Positions 32,640 to 41,467 are shown, numbered from the stretch's first letter. The stretch is 54,331 nt of DNA from Saprospiraceae bacterium (GCA_020629615.1 JAHDCZ010000008.1:1-54331); one strand, 5' to 3'. Numbers and translations: made by a program. The notes: generated from the letters alone by a model not told the origin.

Positions 32640-34214
32640 ATGAAGCGATATGAAATCGGACTTGTTGCCTTATTGTTTTTATTTAGTACTCAACTGTTCA
32701 GTCAAGAATACACATGGAGCGAAGACATCGCAGCGATTATTTATGACCATTGTTCCTCTTGTCATCATACAGGTGCTATTGCTCCGTTTGAATTGATGAC
32801 TTATGAAGATGCCGTCGTTTATGGCGATGCAATTCATCACGTAGTTGATGAAAAATCGATGCCTCCTTGGCCTGCTGATCCAGAATATCGCCATTTTGTG
32901 GGAGAAGAAATTTTGTCCGAGCAAGAAATAGAGGCTATAGATTGGTGGGTCTCCAATAATTTTCCTTTAGGTGATCAAAGTGTGGCACCCCCTCAACCAG
33001 TTTTTCCTCCTTTGGGATCCCTGTTAGAAGAAATTGATTACACCCTCGAGATGGAACCCTATACCCTTCAAACTAATTCGGATGAATATCGTTGGTTTGT
33101 GATCGAAAACCCTTTTGAAGAAACGGTATATATTTCTCAAATAGAAGTGTTCCTGGGATTGGCGCAGGTTGTTCATCATGCCGATTTATTTGTAGATGTT
33201 ACCGGAGTTTCTCTTGCCAATGATCTGTTGGACCCACTGCCTGGCTTTAATCAAAATACTGGGTTTCCCAACATTTCTAATTATATCAATGCATGGCAGC
33301 CGGGTGCTAATATTATTCGTTATCCAGAGAATTGGGGATTTGAGGTACCTCCAAATTCTGATTTTGTTTTTGAAATCCATTATGGGCCCGGTGGAATGAG
33401 TTTGACCGATACAACAAAGATGAATTTAAGATTCATTAAAAATCCTCAAAATGTAAGATCCTTGAAAGCCGAGTGGACATTGAATTATGGTAGTCATTTA
33501 ATTGATGGTCCATTGTATATCCCAGCCAATGAGATTGTGACATTTCATCAGGTAAAAGAACCTCTGACAAAGGACATTTCTGTAGTTACTATTTGTCCAC
33601 ATATGCATCAATTGGGCAAGTCTTATCGTGTATGGTTTGATCCCCCACAAGGCGGCGATTCTATTCCTTTGATTGATATCCCACGTTGGGATTTTCATTG
33701 GCAAAAGTATTATAGTTTTCAAAAGATTCAGAAAATCCCTGCCGGCTCGGTGATCAAAAGTGAAGGAAGCTATGATAACACTTTGGACAATCATGACAAC
33801 CCCAACAATCCTCCAATCGATACGTGGGGCGGACCCAAAACGGAGGACGAGATGTTTTTATGCTATGTCACATACACGGATTACCAGCCTGGTGACGAGG
33901 ATATCGTTATGGATAGCACTTTACTGATAAATACTGGAGTTGATGATGTTGTTGCGACTTCCGTCGAATGGAGAGTGTTTCCTATCCCGGCAAAAGATGT
34001 ACTCTATGTACATGCTCAATTTGATCTTTCGCAGCAAAGTAATTTTGAGTTGTTAGATATATCCGGTAGGAGTAAATTTCTATTGCAAGGAGTACAATCA
34101 GTTAGGGATGGTGTTACAAAATTAGATATTTCAAATCTTAGTAATGGAATTTATGTGTTGCGTTGGACTGAAGGTAAAGTGATCCGAACTGAAAAGATAT
34201 TTATTGAAAAATAA
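32640..34214 (+). CDS. Secreted cytochrome c - copper type II monooxygenase-like protein with T9SS sorting domain
   Basis: The ATG at 32640 is preferred over that at 32628 because the product then begins 'MKRYEIGLVALLFLF', a standard signal peptide. Domains: a short c-type heme region with CSSCH (about 36-40) and 'GAIAPFELMTYEDA'; then two copper-monooxygenase lobes with candidate ligands in 'VVHHADLFVD' (about 180), 'FEIHYGPGG' and 'CPHMHQLGKSY' (about 320); and a T9SS sorting domain at the end from 'WRVFPIPAKDVLYV'. Members resemble peptidylglycine/dopamine-hydroxylase folds and probably oxidise a secreted substrate with electrons from the heme. Substrate unknown. Confidence 0.87.
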   Translation: MKRYEIGLVALLFLFSTQLFSQEYTWSEDIAAIIYDHCSSCHHTGAIAPFELMTYEDAVVYGDAIHHVVDEKSMPPWPADPEYRHFVGEEILSEQEIEAIDWWVSNNFPLGDQSVAPPQPVFPPLGSLLEEIDYTLEMEPYTLQTNSDEYRWFVIENPFEETVYISQIEVFLGLAQVVHHADLFVDVTGVSLANDLLDPLPGFNQNTGFPNISNYINAWQPGANIIRYPENWGFEVPPNSDFVFEIHYGPGGMSLTDTTKMNLRFIKNPQNVRSLKAEWTLNYGSHLIDGPLYIPANEIVTFHQVKEPLTKDISVVTICPHMHQLGKSYRVWFDPPQGGDSIPLIDIPRWDFHWQKYYSFQKIQKIPAGSVIKSEGSYDNTLDNHDNPNNPPIDTWGGPKTEDEMFLCYVTYTDYQPGDEDIVMDSTLLINTGVDDVVATSVEWRVFPIPAKDVLYVHAQFDLSQQSNFELLDISGRSKFLLQGVQSVRDGVTKLDISNLSNGIYVLRWTEGKVIRTEKIFIEK

Positions 34215-34218
34215 AAAA

Positions 34219-34248
34219 GTGAGTTGATGAATTGTATCATCAACTCAC
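34219..34248 (-). terminator. Hairpin terminator between convergent genes
   Basis: GTGAGTTGATGA (34219-34230) and TCATCAACTCAC (34237-34248) form a perfect 12-pair stem with a six-base loop. Six As precede it on the plus strand, giving a T-tract for minus-strand transcripts arriving from 34259. It may also slow plus-strand transcription from the monooxygenase gene. Confidence 0.8.
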
Positions 34249-34258
34249 ATAATATTGA

Positions 34259-34825
34259 TTAAGGTTTTTTTGCTTTGTATTGCTCCACGTGAAAAATTAT
34301 CTCCTGCACTGCTCGTAGTTTTTCCTCAAGAATATGAGGAGCAACAATGACAGGTTTACCATCTTTAATGTTTCCGATTTCTGGATCCATATAACAATAA
34401 GTATAGAACGTACTGATCAAAACCTTATCCATTTTCAGTATTTTGTCATACGTTAGAATAGACTTTACTACCATAGATTTATTGGTAGGGGAGTTACGGT
34501 ATAAATTAATTAAGTACCATAATGCTTTTTTGATATGACGCTGTTCTATTAACCTTACTGTTCCAGGCCAAGTATAAACTTTAGGATAGACAATAGATCT
34601 TAAATTGGCATCAGAAATCAAAGCCGTAGATTCTTGATTAATATAAAACGTGTCGTTTTTCATTTCAACTCCATGTTCATATAAATCCTTCAACCAATCA
34701 ATAACTTCTTGATCCGTTTGGTTTTGTTTCAGCTCTTCCGATCCGAGTTCAGCCATTTGCCCTAAGGCAGAAAAACTCAATAGAAGACCCATTAACAGTG
34801 TTGAAACAATTTTCCAGAAAGTCAT
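34259..34825 (-). CDS. Exported hypothetical protein (188 aa)
   Basis: I do not recognise a family. The product has a signal peptide ('VSTLLMGLLLSFSALGQ', about residues 6-22) and a mostly helical mature part with an 'IDWLKDLYEHGVEM' helix, a central 'YTWPGTVRLIEQRHIKKALWYLINLYRNS' region and a C-terminal 'EEKLRAVQEIIFHVEQYKAKKP' helix. No catalytic motif or lipobox is visible. It starts two bases after the stop of the beta-helix protein gene, as the last gene of a three-gene operon, so it may assist that large exported protein. That link rests on position only. Confidence 0.75.
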   Translation of the reverse strand: MTFWKIVSTLLMGLLLSFSALGQMAELGSEELKQNQTDQEVIDWLKDLYEHGVEMKNDTFYINQESTALISDANLRSIVYPKVYTWPGTVRLIEQRHIKKALWYLINLYRNSPTNKSMVVKSILTYDKILKMDKVLISTFYTYCYMDPEIGNIKDGKPVIVAPHILEEKLRAVQEIIFHVEQYKAKKP

Positions 34826-34827
34826 GA

Positions 34828-37206
34828 TTAATTGTTTTTGGATTCATCCTTAAAATACTTAGCCAATACCTCCACCTTTGATTCTAGCGTTTCTAGTCTT
34901 GATTCAGATTCATCGAATTTACGCTCCATATTTTTTAGGATCTTGGTGTAATCTCCATTGTGAATTCCAACAACAGTATTCACCATTTTAGGACCTTCAC
35001 TTTCATTTTGATCCCAAGAACGGCCTACCGCAAATTTGAAATCTTCAATCGTCATATCGTACTCGTTTCTCGCAAATCCGTAGCCAGGAATATTCGGATC
35101 AGCTACGATATAATCTCCAGTTCGGACCGGCCCCATAATTTTCACAGGGACTTGTCCCATAAATGCGATATTGTTTCCTTCATGCACTCTAGATACGTCT
35201 GGTGTGTTTCCAAGAACAATTGGGTTATGAGAAACTACCATGACTTGTTCTGCGTTTGTAAGATCTTTTGATATTTTACCACCTTTAACTGCTACAATTT
35301 CTCCGGCGTAAATTTTTTCGTTTTCATTAGTTCGAGGTAACCATTCAGCGTAATCACCATTTCCACTACTATATTCTACCCCAATGGCTGCATAAGCTTT
35401 GATCGCTTTACCTACTTCTTGTTTAAAATGATAACGGCCGTGCTTTTTATCAACGGCACTAGTTAACGCTCCGTGTAATCCGAATAGATATACGGGATTT
35501 AAATAGTCAGATGACCAATCCGTTAAGGATACTGCTCGGATGGATCCCATTTTTGCATCGTTGTTGTCGGAGAAACGAATAAACTCATTTTCATTATTTA
35601 ATGGACTTGATCCAGGAGAGTCGCTAAGGCAAATATTTGGTACACCCCAGAAGTTAAGATCGTTAATTGGTATCGGTGAAATGCCTAGAAACGATAAATC
35701 TAATGTCGGGATTGCTGGTAATAATGTAATATCACTTGGAGGTAAAGCGGGAAGGTTTACATCCACTGTCCCCAATGCTCCAAGATTCAAATAGAATAAA
35801 TTTATGGACCCAATGATGGAGCCTTGACTTATCTTTAGGGGTAAGGAAAGTTTTGAGTTTATAAAATCAATAATCAGATTACCAGTACCTACGGCCAATC
35901 CAGCAATCATTTCAACATCGGCTTGGAGGCCCTCAAGAACTATATTACCTAATAAATTTACTTTGTTTCCATTATAGTCACATCGGATTAAATTTTTAAT
36001 ATCATTCAATTGTGAATTGCTTAAAAGCGATGGTAAACTTGGTGGTGCGTATATTGTTTTGGATTTACCTAGTTTAATATTAATACCATCTCCATTGCCA
36101 TTGTTAGTGTTTTCAAACGATGCGACATAATTGCCCTGGGGCACATCTTTTGAAACGACAAGACGGTCATTAAGTGTACTTATCCCGTTAACTGTTAGAT
36201 CATCATTAAAGATTGAAAAACCTTCTACAAGTAATTTACTGTCAAGTGTTACTTCACCTTCAACTTTTAGGGTGCTTTTCATTAATGTAGCTCCTGAAAC
36301 ATCTAAAGTACTATTCAATTTTGTGTCTTTATCTACGGTTAGAATACCCGTCAGGTAAGATGGTTTCATTTGACCAACAGTTAAACCACCGTTTAAATCC
36401 ACAGCACCACCGACGATCATACCACCTACTAATCTGGAATCTCCAAAAACATCGAGATCCTTCCTTACGACTAATCCTTCATTAATTGTGGTTTCTTTAT
36501 TAACTGTTAAACTACCGCCGATCAATGCATTGCCTCCAGTTTCTATTTCACCTTCAATTTTAAGATTTTTGTTAAGTTGAACATTATCAAAAAATACTGA
36601 CAGGTCATAGAATCCTGTTTTAGCTAAAAATTCGGTTACGCCGTCACTAGCTATTCGAATTCTGGTTTCGTTTGCAGTTATAATGTTAACATCTGCTCGA
36701 TTGAGTGTTCCGAATAAATTTGGTCCCTCTGGAACTTCATTACCTACGATGGTCCAAAATTTATGATCTTCCAACGCTCTTATGGAAGAAGAATTATCAT
36801 TTTTTAACTCACCGGCTGTTTTAGCATATAAGGCAAATGGCACTGCTAATAATTCTGCTTCGCTGATGATTTCAAGATTCTCTTGATCGTTGATCAGTTG
36901 AACTTTATAATAGATATTGGCATTTTCCCATGGTGTTTTTTCGAAAGAGCCGTATAGAGAATTCCCTTTTCCCACAACCAAATTGATTTGACCAAATTGA
37001 TCCGTCCGAGTAATGTGTTCTTCCGTATAGATGGGATTTTCTTTGTCTTTGTCATAAAGGTCAATAATTACATTAATTTCTTTATTGTTAAAAGCTTTTC
37101 CGTCATCAGTTCTGACAACTGCTTGATAGGAGAATCCTGATAAATTGGATTGTCCAAAAACTTGGAGGCTACTAAATAAAAGTAGCCAAAGAATAAGATT
37201 TTTCAT
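34828..37206 (-). CDS. Large exported beta-helix protein with peptidase G2-like C-terminal domain
   Basis: The ATG at 37206 is preferred to the frame's first ATG (37251) because it gives a signal peptide ('MKNLILWLLLFSSLQVFGQ') and avoids overlap with the upstream gene. The 792-residue product begins with a beta domain common in Bacteroidota surface proteins ('GFSYQAVVRTDDGKAF', about 22-135). A repetitive stretch follows (about 205-355) of short LTV/LKV-G units ('GSLTVNKETTINEG', 'GILTVDKDTKLNST', 'STLKVEGEVTLDSK') that reads as a beta-helix or shaft. The C-terminus ('GDYAEWLPR...VVSHNPIVLGN') resembles the intramolecular-chaperone peptidase G2 domain of phage tailspikes, and ends in a coiled coil (about 755-790). 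Confidence 0.8.
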   Translation of the reverse strand: MKNLILWLLLFSSLQVFGQSNLSGFSYQAVVRTDDGKAFNNKEINVIIDLYDKDKENPIYTEEHITRTDQFGQINLVVGKGNSLYGSFEKTPWENANIYYKVQLINDQENLEIISEAELLAVPFALYAKTAGELKNDNSSSIRALEDHKFWTIVGNEVPEGPNLFGTLNRADVNIITANETRIRIASDGVTEFLAKTGFYDLSVFFDNVQLNKNLKIEGEIETGGNALIGGSLTVNKETTINEGLVVRKDLDVFGDSRLVGGMIVGGAVDLNGGLTVGQMKPSYLTGILTVDKDTKLNSTLDVSGATLMKSTLKVEGEVTLDSKLLVEGFSIFNDDLTVNGISTLNDRLVVSKDVPQGNYVASFENTNNGNGDGINIKLGKSKTIYAPPSLPSLLSNSQLNDIKNLIRCDYNGNKVNLLGNIVLEGLQADVEMIAGLAVGTGNLIIDFINSKLSLPLKISQGSIIGSINLFYLNLGALGTVDVNLPALPPSDITLLPAIPTLDLSFLGISPIPINDLNFWGVPNICLSDSPGSSPLNNENEFIRFSDNNDAKMGSIRAVSLTDWSSDYLNPVYLFGLHGALTSAVDKKHGRYHFKQEVGKAIKAYAAIGVEYSSGNGDYAEWLPRTNENEKIYAGEIVAVKGGKISKDLTNAEQVMVVSHNPIVLGNTPDVSRVHEGNNIAFMGQVPVKIMGPVRTGDYIVADPNIPGYGFARNEYDMTIEDFKFAVGRSWDQNESEGPKMVNTVVGIHNGDYTKILKNMERKFDESESRLETLESKVEVLAKYFKDESKNN

Positions 37207-37237
37207 TTTGAGGTTTTTTGTTGTTGAATAATGATGA

Positions 37238-37693
37238 TTAGATTTTAACAATTTTTTTCACCGATTTGGTACCGTCGGAGTATTCCATTTCAAACAAATA
37301 AATTCCGGGCTTCAGAGCATTAAGTTGAAGGCGATATTCAGTTTGATAAATGTTTTTGAACGTTTTAATGAGCGCACCTATATCGTTAAAAACCCTAAGG
37401 TTTTTAATGTCACTTATGCTTTGCAACGTGACAAAACTTGTAGCTGGATTAGGATAAATTAAATCAGACGAAGAAATACTTTGGACATATTCTTCATTTT
37501 CAAAGTATTGTTGAAAGCCTTCACTTAGATAGAAATCATTTGTTGTTTGTTGTACAAATGATTGACCTAGTGATGCACTAAGAACATAATTTGACGATTC
37601 TTGATATCCAGAAGTGGAAATTAATTCTTTATTCTGTTGACAATACAACAGAGAGGGCCATAGCACAGCCAAGACTACTAATATTGGTTTCAT
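37238..37693 (-). CDS. Small exported protein with T9SS sorting domain
   Basis: 151 residues: a signal peptide ('VVLAVLWPSLLYCQ'), a short beta region ('SSNYVLSASLGQSFVQ' and 'LSEGFQQYF', a pattern seen at the start of many Bacteroidota cargo proteins) and a T9SS type A sorting domain from 'LIYPNPATSFVTL' to 'KSVKKIVKI'. There is hardly any functional domain between signal and sorting tail. It is the first gene of the operon with the beta-helix protein (31-base gap). It could be a surface anchor or adaptor for the following large protein; this is inference. Confidence 0.82.
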   Translation of the reverse strand: MKPILVVLAVLWPSLLYCQQNKELISTSGYQESSNYVLSASLGQSFVQQTTNDFYLSEGFQQYFENEEYVQSISSSDLIYPNPATSFVTLQSISDIKNLRVFNDIGALIKTFKNIYQTEYRLQLNALKPGIYLFEMEYSDGTKSVKKIVKI

Positions 37694-38014
37694 GGTTTGG
37701 AAGTTATGTTGTTCTAATAATTAGTAAATCCTAATAAAAAAGGATTATTTGATATTTGTTTCTCAAGATTATTACATATATGGATTTTTGATTTATCTAA
37801 AGATAAAAGAATTTTAAATATAAAGCGTATATTTTCTAATAAGCAGTTCCGCTTCTAAAATTAAAGCAGATAATACAAGTGAATCATTACTGTTATGTAA
37901 ATTCTTGGAACTTGCGTTTTAAATCTGTTCCCTTTATATCAAGGAAAATGGAGACCAGTAATTTTAATTGAAGCCAAATTCGATATTCTAAATTATATTT
38001 TGGATGGCAGTATA
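37694..38014. other. 321-base AT-rich intergenic region
   Basis: No ORF or RNA gene was recognised. A short inverted repeat, AATCC...GGATT (about 37727-37746), lies near the start of the T9SS gene at 37693, and several TATA-like tracts follow. A promoter for the minus-strand operon is expected here, but no exact TAnnTTTG box was found on that strand. Confidence 0.45.
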
Positions 38015-38629
38015 CTATCTCATTTTTGGTCTTCTTCTCTTGCCTCCGGGTTGCATGACTTGACCTCGTCTTCCACCCATTCTTGCATTTTTCATTTGGC
38101 CTTGTTGATTCATAGCTTTTTCAAATTCGGCCACTTGAGTTTTTAGTTGACCCTCAGTGATTTTCATTTTTTTAAGTTCGCGAAAGTAATTTTTAGCTGC
38201 GTTCCATTTTCCTTTCGTAGCATTGATATTGGCCAGTTGCAATAGGACCATCCCTCTTTCGTTTTCTGAAGGTAATTTCAATGCAAGAGCTTGATTAAAA
38301 TAACCTTCTGCTTCGGCTTGATTTTTTAGGTTCATCGCCATTGAACCTTTGATGATGTAGTAGAACGCACGATTCGTCACGTACAACCAATTTGGATTTA
38401 AGGTCAGGTTCAATCTTTTTTCCGCACCTACAAAATCCATGGTCTGTACCATTTGAGCGGCAGATTGAATGGTCCCCAAAAAGATATAACTGGCAAGAAA
38501 TATAAGACCAATTAAAAGCAAGGGCCATGAGTACATAAGTCCGTAGCCACTTAAAAAAGTTAGTATTAACCCTCCTCCTAAGAAAATAGCGATCAGGGCA
38601 AATTTGAGGTATATATTAATTGTAAACAT
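38015..38629 (-). CDS. Membrane-anchored TPR-like protein
   Basis: 204 residues. Two membrane helices lie near the N-terminus (about 8-27 and 32-52, 'LKFALIAIFLGGGLILTFL' and 'WPLLLIGLIFLASYIFLG'). Helical repeat units resembling TPRs follow (about 60-160, 'AEAEGYFNQALALK', 'KGKWNAAKNYFRELKKM'). The tail is very basic and Gly/Arg-rich ('MGGRRGQVMQPGGKRRRPKMR'), which could bind nucleic acid or a membrane surface. I know of no assigned function. It is read alone, 97 bases downstream of the methyltransferase gene on the same strand. Confidence 0.78.
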   Translation of the reverse strand: MFTINIYLKFALIAIFLGGGLILTFLSGYGLMYSWPLLLIGLIFLASYIFLGTIQSAAQMVQTMDFVGAEKRLNLTLNPNWLYVTNRAFYYIIKGSMAMNLKNQAEAEGYFNQALALKLPSENERGMVLLQLANINATKGKWNAAKNYFRELKKMKITEGQLKTQVAEFEKAMNQQGQMKNARMGGRRGQVMQPGGKRRRPKMR

Positions 38630-38726
38630 TTTGCTCGGTTTTATTTTATATGTAGTTTAATTATATTGGTCGAAAGGACTTAAATAAGTGCAAATCATTT
38701 CTTGGACCTAAAAATAATATAATTGC

Positions 38727-39404
38727 TTATTTCAGCACCTTTTCCTCGCTAATTAACATGTAATTTCCTAAGATGTTCATCATGATCGCATTAGGAAAAA
38801 TAACTTTAAATTGATCTTCGAAAAATTGACGAGATTCACGTCGATCTTGAGGTGTAACTGCTAATCGATTATAAATCACAAACCCATTCGCCGAAAGGCA
38901 AGATTTTAAATTTTTTAAAAAGGAAAAGCTTTCAAAATTTTCTGGTACAACATCACTATCAAACACATCCATGGCAATCATATCATAGCATTCATCATGT
39001 TGTTGCATAAAGATATCTGCATCCGCTTGGATCACCGTGATTGGTGATTTTAGATCACTGAGCACGTATTTTTCGGCTAAGTAAATCACCGACTCATCAA
39101 TTTCAACAGCAGTATATTGAAAATCATATTGATAATTTTTTTCGAGCATGAATGGAATACTGCCTAGTCCCAGACCAAGTAAAAGAACATTATCCATCTC
39201 AAGATGCTGGAAATTGATTTTATCAAAGCTTAATCTAAAATTGTCATACTTATCAGCGTATGAATAAACGGCTTCTTCAGTACACAATTGATAACGACCA
39301 TTTTTAATACAGACAGAAAGAACTGGATTGAACTCCGAACTTATGGTTTCGATTTCGACATCCTTGAAATAGCTTAGGATTTTGTGTCCGAATGATATTT
39401 TCAT
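38727..39404 (-). CDS. Spermidine-synthase-like methyltransferase fold protein
   Basis: 225 residues with a Rossmann-type SAM-binding core: 'LLLGLGLGSIPFML' (about 70-83), an acidic 'AVEIDESVIYLA' second motif, 'VIQADADIFM' and 'YDMIAMDVFDSDVVP'. The pattern matches polyamine-synthase-like proteins, though the spermidine-synthase gate residues were not verified, so aminopropyl transfer is unproven. It begins immediately after the GlmU-like gene's stop codon (39404/39405), so the two are cotranscribed. A palindromic 17-mer lies within it at 38883-38899. Confidence 0.8.
   Translation of the reverse strand: MKISFGHKILSYFKDVEIETISSEFNPVLSVCIKNGRYQLCTEEAVYSYADKYDNFRLSFDKINFQHLEMDNVLLLGLGLGSIPFMLEKNYQYDFQYTAVEIDESVIYLAEKYVLSDLKSPITVIQADADIFMQQHDECYDMIAMDVFDSDVVPENFESFSFLKNLKSCLSANGFVIYNRLAVTPQDRRESRQFFEDQFKVIFPNAIMMNILGNYMLISEEKVLK
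38883..38899. repeat. Palindromic motif, copy 4: CCCATTCGCCGAAAGGC
   Basis: The core CATTCGCCGAAAG differs from the palindrome by one base. The 17-mer is identical to that at 44902-44918, in an unrelated gene. On the minus strand it encodes Leu-Ser-Ala-Asn-Gly in the methyltransferase-like gene. Confidence 0.6.
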
Positions 39405-40613
39405 TTAATTTTCCCAGCTTCGGTTTCCAGCGGTGCTCAGGAAAACATGATTTAAGATTTTCTTATCCAATTCACTGAATTCGACATCTCTTCTGTTTGT
39501 AACAATTTCAGCTACCTCAAAACATTTTTCGAGTTTGTAGGTACTGAAGCCATTTGATCCTCCCCAAGCAAAGGAGGGAACAAAATTTCTAGGATAGCCA
39601 CTTCCAAAAATATTTGCGGATACGCCGACTACAGTTCCGGTGTTGAACATGGTATTGATACCACATTTGGCATGATCTCCCATAATGAGCCCGCAAAATT
39701 GTAGTCCTGTTTTGGCAAAACGCCCTTCCTCATAATCCCAAAGACGTACTTCAGTGTAATTGTTTTTTAGATTGGAAGTATTTGTATCAGCACCGATATT
39801 GCACCATTCGCCGATAACGGAATTGCCTAAATATCCTTCGTGACCTTTATTTGAATATCCCAAAATTACGCTGTTGTTGATTTCTCCGCCTACTTTACTG
39901 AAAGGTCCAATCGTAGTGCGACCATACATTTTGGTTCCCATTTTTACAATCGAATGATCACATATGGCCACAGGACCTCGAATCATCGATCCTTCCATTA
40001 TGACGCTATTCTTTCCAATATAAATTGGTCCTTCGCTTGCATTCAATATGGCACATTCAAGAGTGACCCCTTCTTCAACAAAGACATTTTCGTTTCCTAG
40101 AACTTTGTTGGTCTCACTAATTTCTTTTGACGAACGATTTTTGGTTAGCAAGTTAAAATCACTTCGGATTTCTTGCTCATTCAAGCTAAAGAGATCGTAT
40201 GGTCTGCGTATTCTTGAAATCAAATCCTCTCGTTCGCTGATATCCATTCCTTTTAATTCGTCAATATCAGAATCATTGATGAGACGATCAAATTGTCGTT
40301 CGTCCAATCGTGCTGCGATTAAATCTCCACCATCAAGTAGAGCCTCATTGGCATCAAGATTTTTTATAAATGCAACGATTTCTGGATTGGGTAAAAGAGA
40401 AGAATTAATAATTAAATTGTCTGTTCCAATTTCAATTGGGTACTTTTCAGAGAGATAATCCTGCGTAATAAAGCTTGCTTTGGTTTCCAGTGTTTTTTCC
40501 CATTTTTCCTTAATGGTAAGAATCCCAACTCTCAGCAGACTAACTGGTCTAGTAAAGGTAAGAGGTTTGAGTGATTTCCAACTCTCATCATCAAATAGAA
40601 TAATATTAGGCAT
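39405..40613 (-). CDS. GlmU-like sugar nucleotidyltransferase family protein with left-handed beta-helix
   Basis: 402 residues. The start 'MPNIILFDDESWKSLKPLTFTRPVSLLRVG' region is the typical N-terminus of the Bacteroidota GlmU family. A nucleotidyltransferase-like domain covers about 1-190. Hexapeptide repeats follow ('GPIYIGKNSVIMEGSMIRGPVAICDHSIV' region, 'GTKMYGRTTIGPF', 'GEWCNIGADTNTSNLKNNY') that build a left-handed beta-helix for acyl transfer. The likely role is nucleotide-sugar synthesis; the exact sugar is unknown. The neighbouring gene encodes a methyltransferase-like protein with no base between the two. Confidence 0.85.
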   Translation of the reverse strand: MPNIILFDDESWKSLKPLTFTRPVSLLRVGILTIKEKWEKTLETKASFITQDYLSEKYPIEIGTDNLIINSSLLPNPEIVAFIKNLDANEALLDGGDLIAARLDERQFDRLINDSDIDELKGMDISEREDLISRIRRPYDLFSLNEQEIRSDFNLLTKNRSSKEISETNKVLGNENVFVEEGVTLECAILNASEGPIYIGKNSVIMEGSMIRGPVAICDHSIVKMGTKMYGRTTIGPFSKVGGEINNSVILGYSNKGHEGYLGNSVIGEWCNIGADTNTSNLKNNYTEVRLWDYEEGRFAKTGLQFCGLIMGDHAKCGINTMFNTGTVVGVSANIFGSGYPRNFVPSFAWGGSNGFSTYKLEKCFEVAEIVTNRRDVEFSELDKKILNHVFLSTAGNRSWEN

Positions 40614-40663
40614 TGGTTGTGTTTAACTTTTTAGACGCAATTAAAACAGAAAGGTGCAAAAAA

Positions 40664-40686
40664 AAAGCCTCGATATTCGAGGCTTT
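40664..40686 (-). terminator. Rho-independent terminator of rpmE2
   Basis: AAAGCCTCGA (40664-40673) pairs with TCGAGGCTTT (40677-40686) across a three-base loop. Further As on the plus strand (40658-40666) form the T-tract on the minus strand, four bases after the L31 stop codon. Confidence 0.85.
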
Positions 40687-40690
40687 AAAT

Positions 40691-40996
40691 TTATTCTGCA
40701 GACTCAGCGTTTGCCTCCTCTTCTTGAGACGCGACCGGTCTTTGTTTGGCAAATTTTGAAAATTTCTTGTTGAATTTGTCAATACGACCTGCAGTATCAA
40801 CAAACTTCATTTTTCCAGTGAAAAATGGATGGGATTTATTTGAGATTTCCATTTTAACCAATGGATATTCGTTTCCATCTTCCCATGTAGCTGTTTCTTT
40901 GGAAGCTGCACAAGATCTAGTTAAGAACGACTCATCACATGAGATATCCTTAAAGATGACCATTCTATATTCTTCTGGATGAATTCCTTTTTTCAT
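40691..40996 (-). CDS. rpmE2: 50S ribosomal protein L31, type B
   Basis: 101 residues beginning '[17 protein letters not shown]', then '[29 protein letters not shown]' region and 'SHPFFTGK', which is the type B L31 signature; the acidic C-terminal tail ('[11 protein letters not shown]') is a usual Bacteroidota extension. Type B forms lack the full zinc CxxC pair of type A; here two isolated Cys are seen. It is a component of the large ribosomal subunit at the central protuberance. It is monocistronic, with a consensus promoter at 41053-41082 and a terminator at 40664-40686. Confidence 0.95.
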   Translation of the reverse strand: MKKGIHPEEYRMVIFKDISCDESFLTRSCAASKETATWEDGNEYPLVKMEISNKSHPFFTGKMKFVDTAGRIDKFNKKFSKFAKQRPVASQEEEANAESAE

Positions 40997-41052
40997 TTTA
41001 CTCTATTTTAATATTTAATCGATTACTCAAGCATAATGCTGAATAAGGGACG

Positions 41053-41082
41053 CAAAGATACTGTTTTCTAGCGGTAAATCAA
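41053..41082 (-). promoter_or_regulatory. Consensus Bacteroidota promoter for rpmE2 (TTG-N19-TATCTTTG)
   Basis: On the minus strand, TTG (plus 41080-41082) is followed by exactly 19 bases and then TATCTTTG (plus 41053-41060), matching the -33/-7 consensus of the phylum in both boxes and spacing. This places the start about 50 bases upstream of the L31 ATG. It is the best promoter in the window. Confidence 0.85.
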
Positions 41083-41110
41083 GCCAAAATTAGGCTTTTT
41101 AGCTCGATTT

Positions 41111-41467
41111 CTAATGAAATACGTCTTTGAAATGATCGATTTTACTTTTGTCATTTGGTTTATAATGGATTGAGATGAAATCAAATCGTATTTCCCATTG
41201 ATGATTGATTTTTTGCATATACTCAAATGCGGCGTCCAGTATTAAGTTTTCTTTGTGTTTGGTGATGAATTCTTCTGGTTTACCATAATGGATAGAACTT
41301 CTTGTTTTTACTTCCACGAAGACAAGCATCTCACCCTTTTTTGCAATAATGTCAATTTCGGCTTTAGAGAAACGCCAGTTGCATTCCAGAATTTGATATC
41401 CTTCACCAATCAAAAAATTTTGTGCGAGCTGTTCTCCAATGATCCCTATTTCTTGGTGTTTTTTCAC
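41111..41467 (-). CDS. YraN/UPF0102 family nuclease-like protein
   Basis: 118 residues. The family starts with 'IGIIGEQLAQNFLIGEGY' and carries the endonuclease-like core 'AEIDIIAKKGEMLVFVEVKTRS', in which Glu, Asp and the E-x-K residues form the putative active site. The length is normal for the family. YraN resembles Holliday-junction resolvases in fold, but its precise role remains unsettled. It is divergent from the isomerase gene across a 74-base gap and upstream of the rpmE2 promoter. Confidence 0.9.
   Translation of the reverse strand: MKKHQEIGIIGEQLAQNFLIGEGYQILECNWRFSKAEIDIIAKKGEMLVFVEVKTRSSIHYGKPEEFITKHKENLILDAAFEYMQKINHQWEIRFDFISIHYKPNDKSKIDHFKDVFH

Noticed and set aside
37207-37251. 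Upstream start for the beta-helix protein
   Set aside because: It would overlap the preceding gene and put a charged segment before the signal peptide.
40048-40458. 136-codon plus-strand frame inside the GlmU-like gene
   Set aside because: A Ser/Arg-rich antisense shadow; the opposite strand shows the family N-terminus and hexapeptide repeats.
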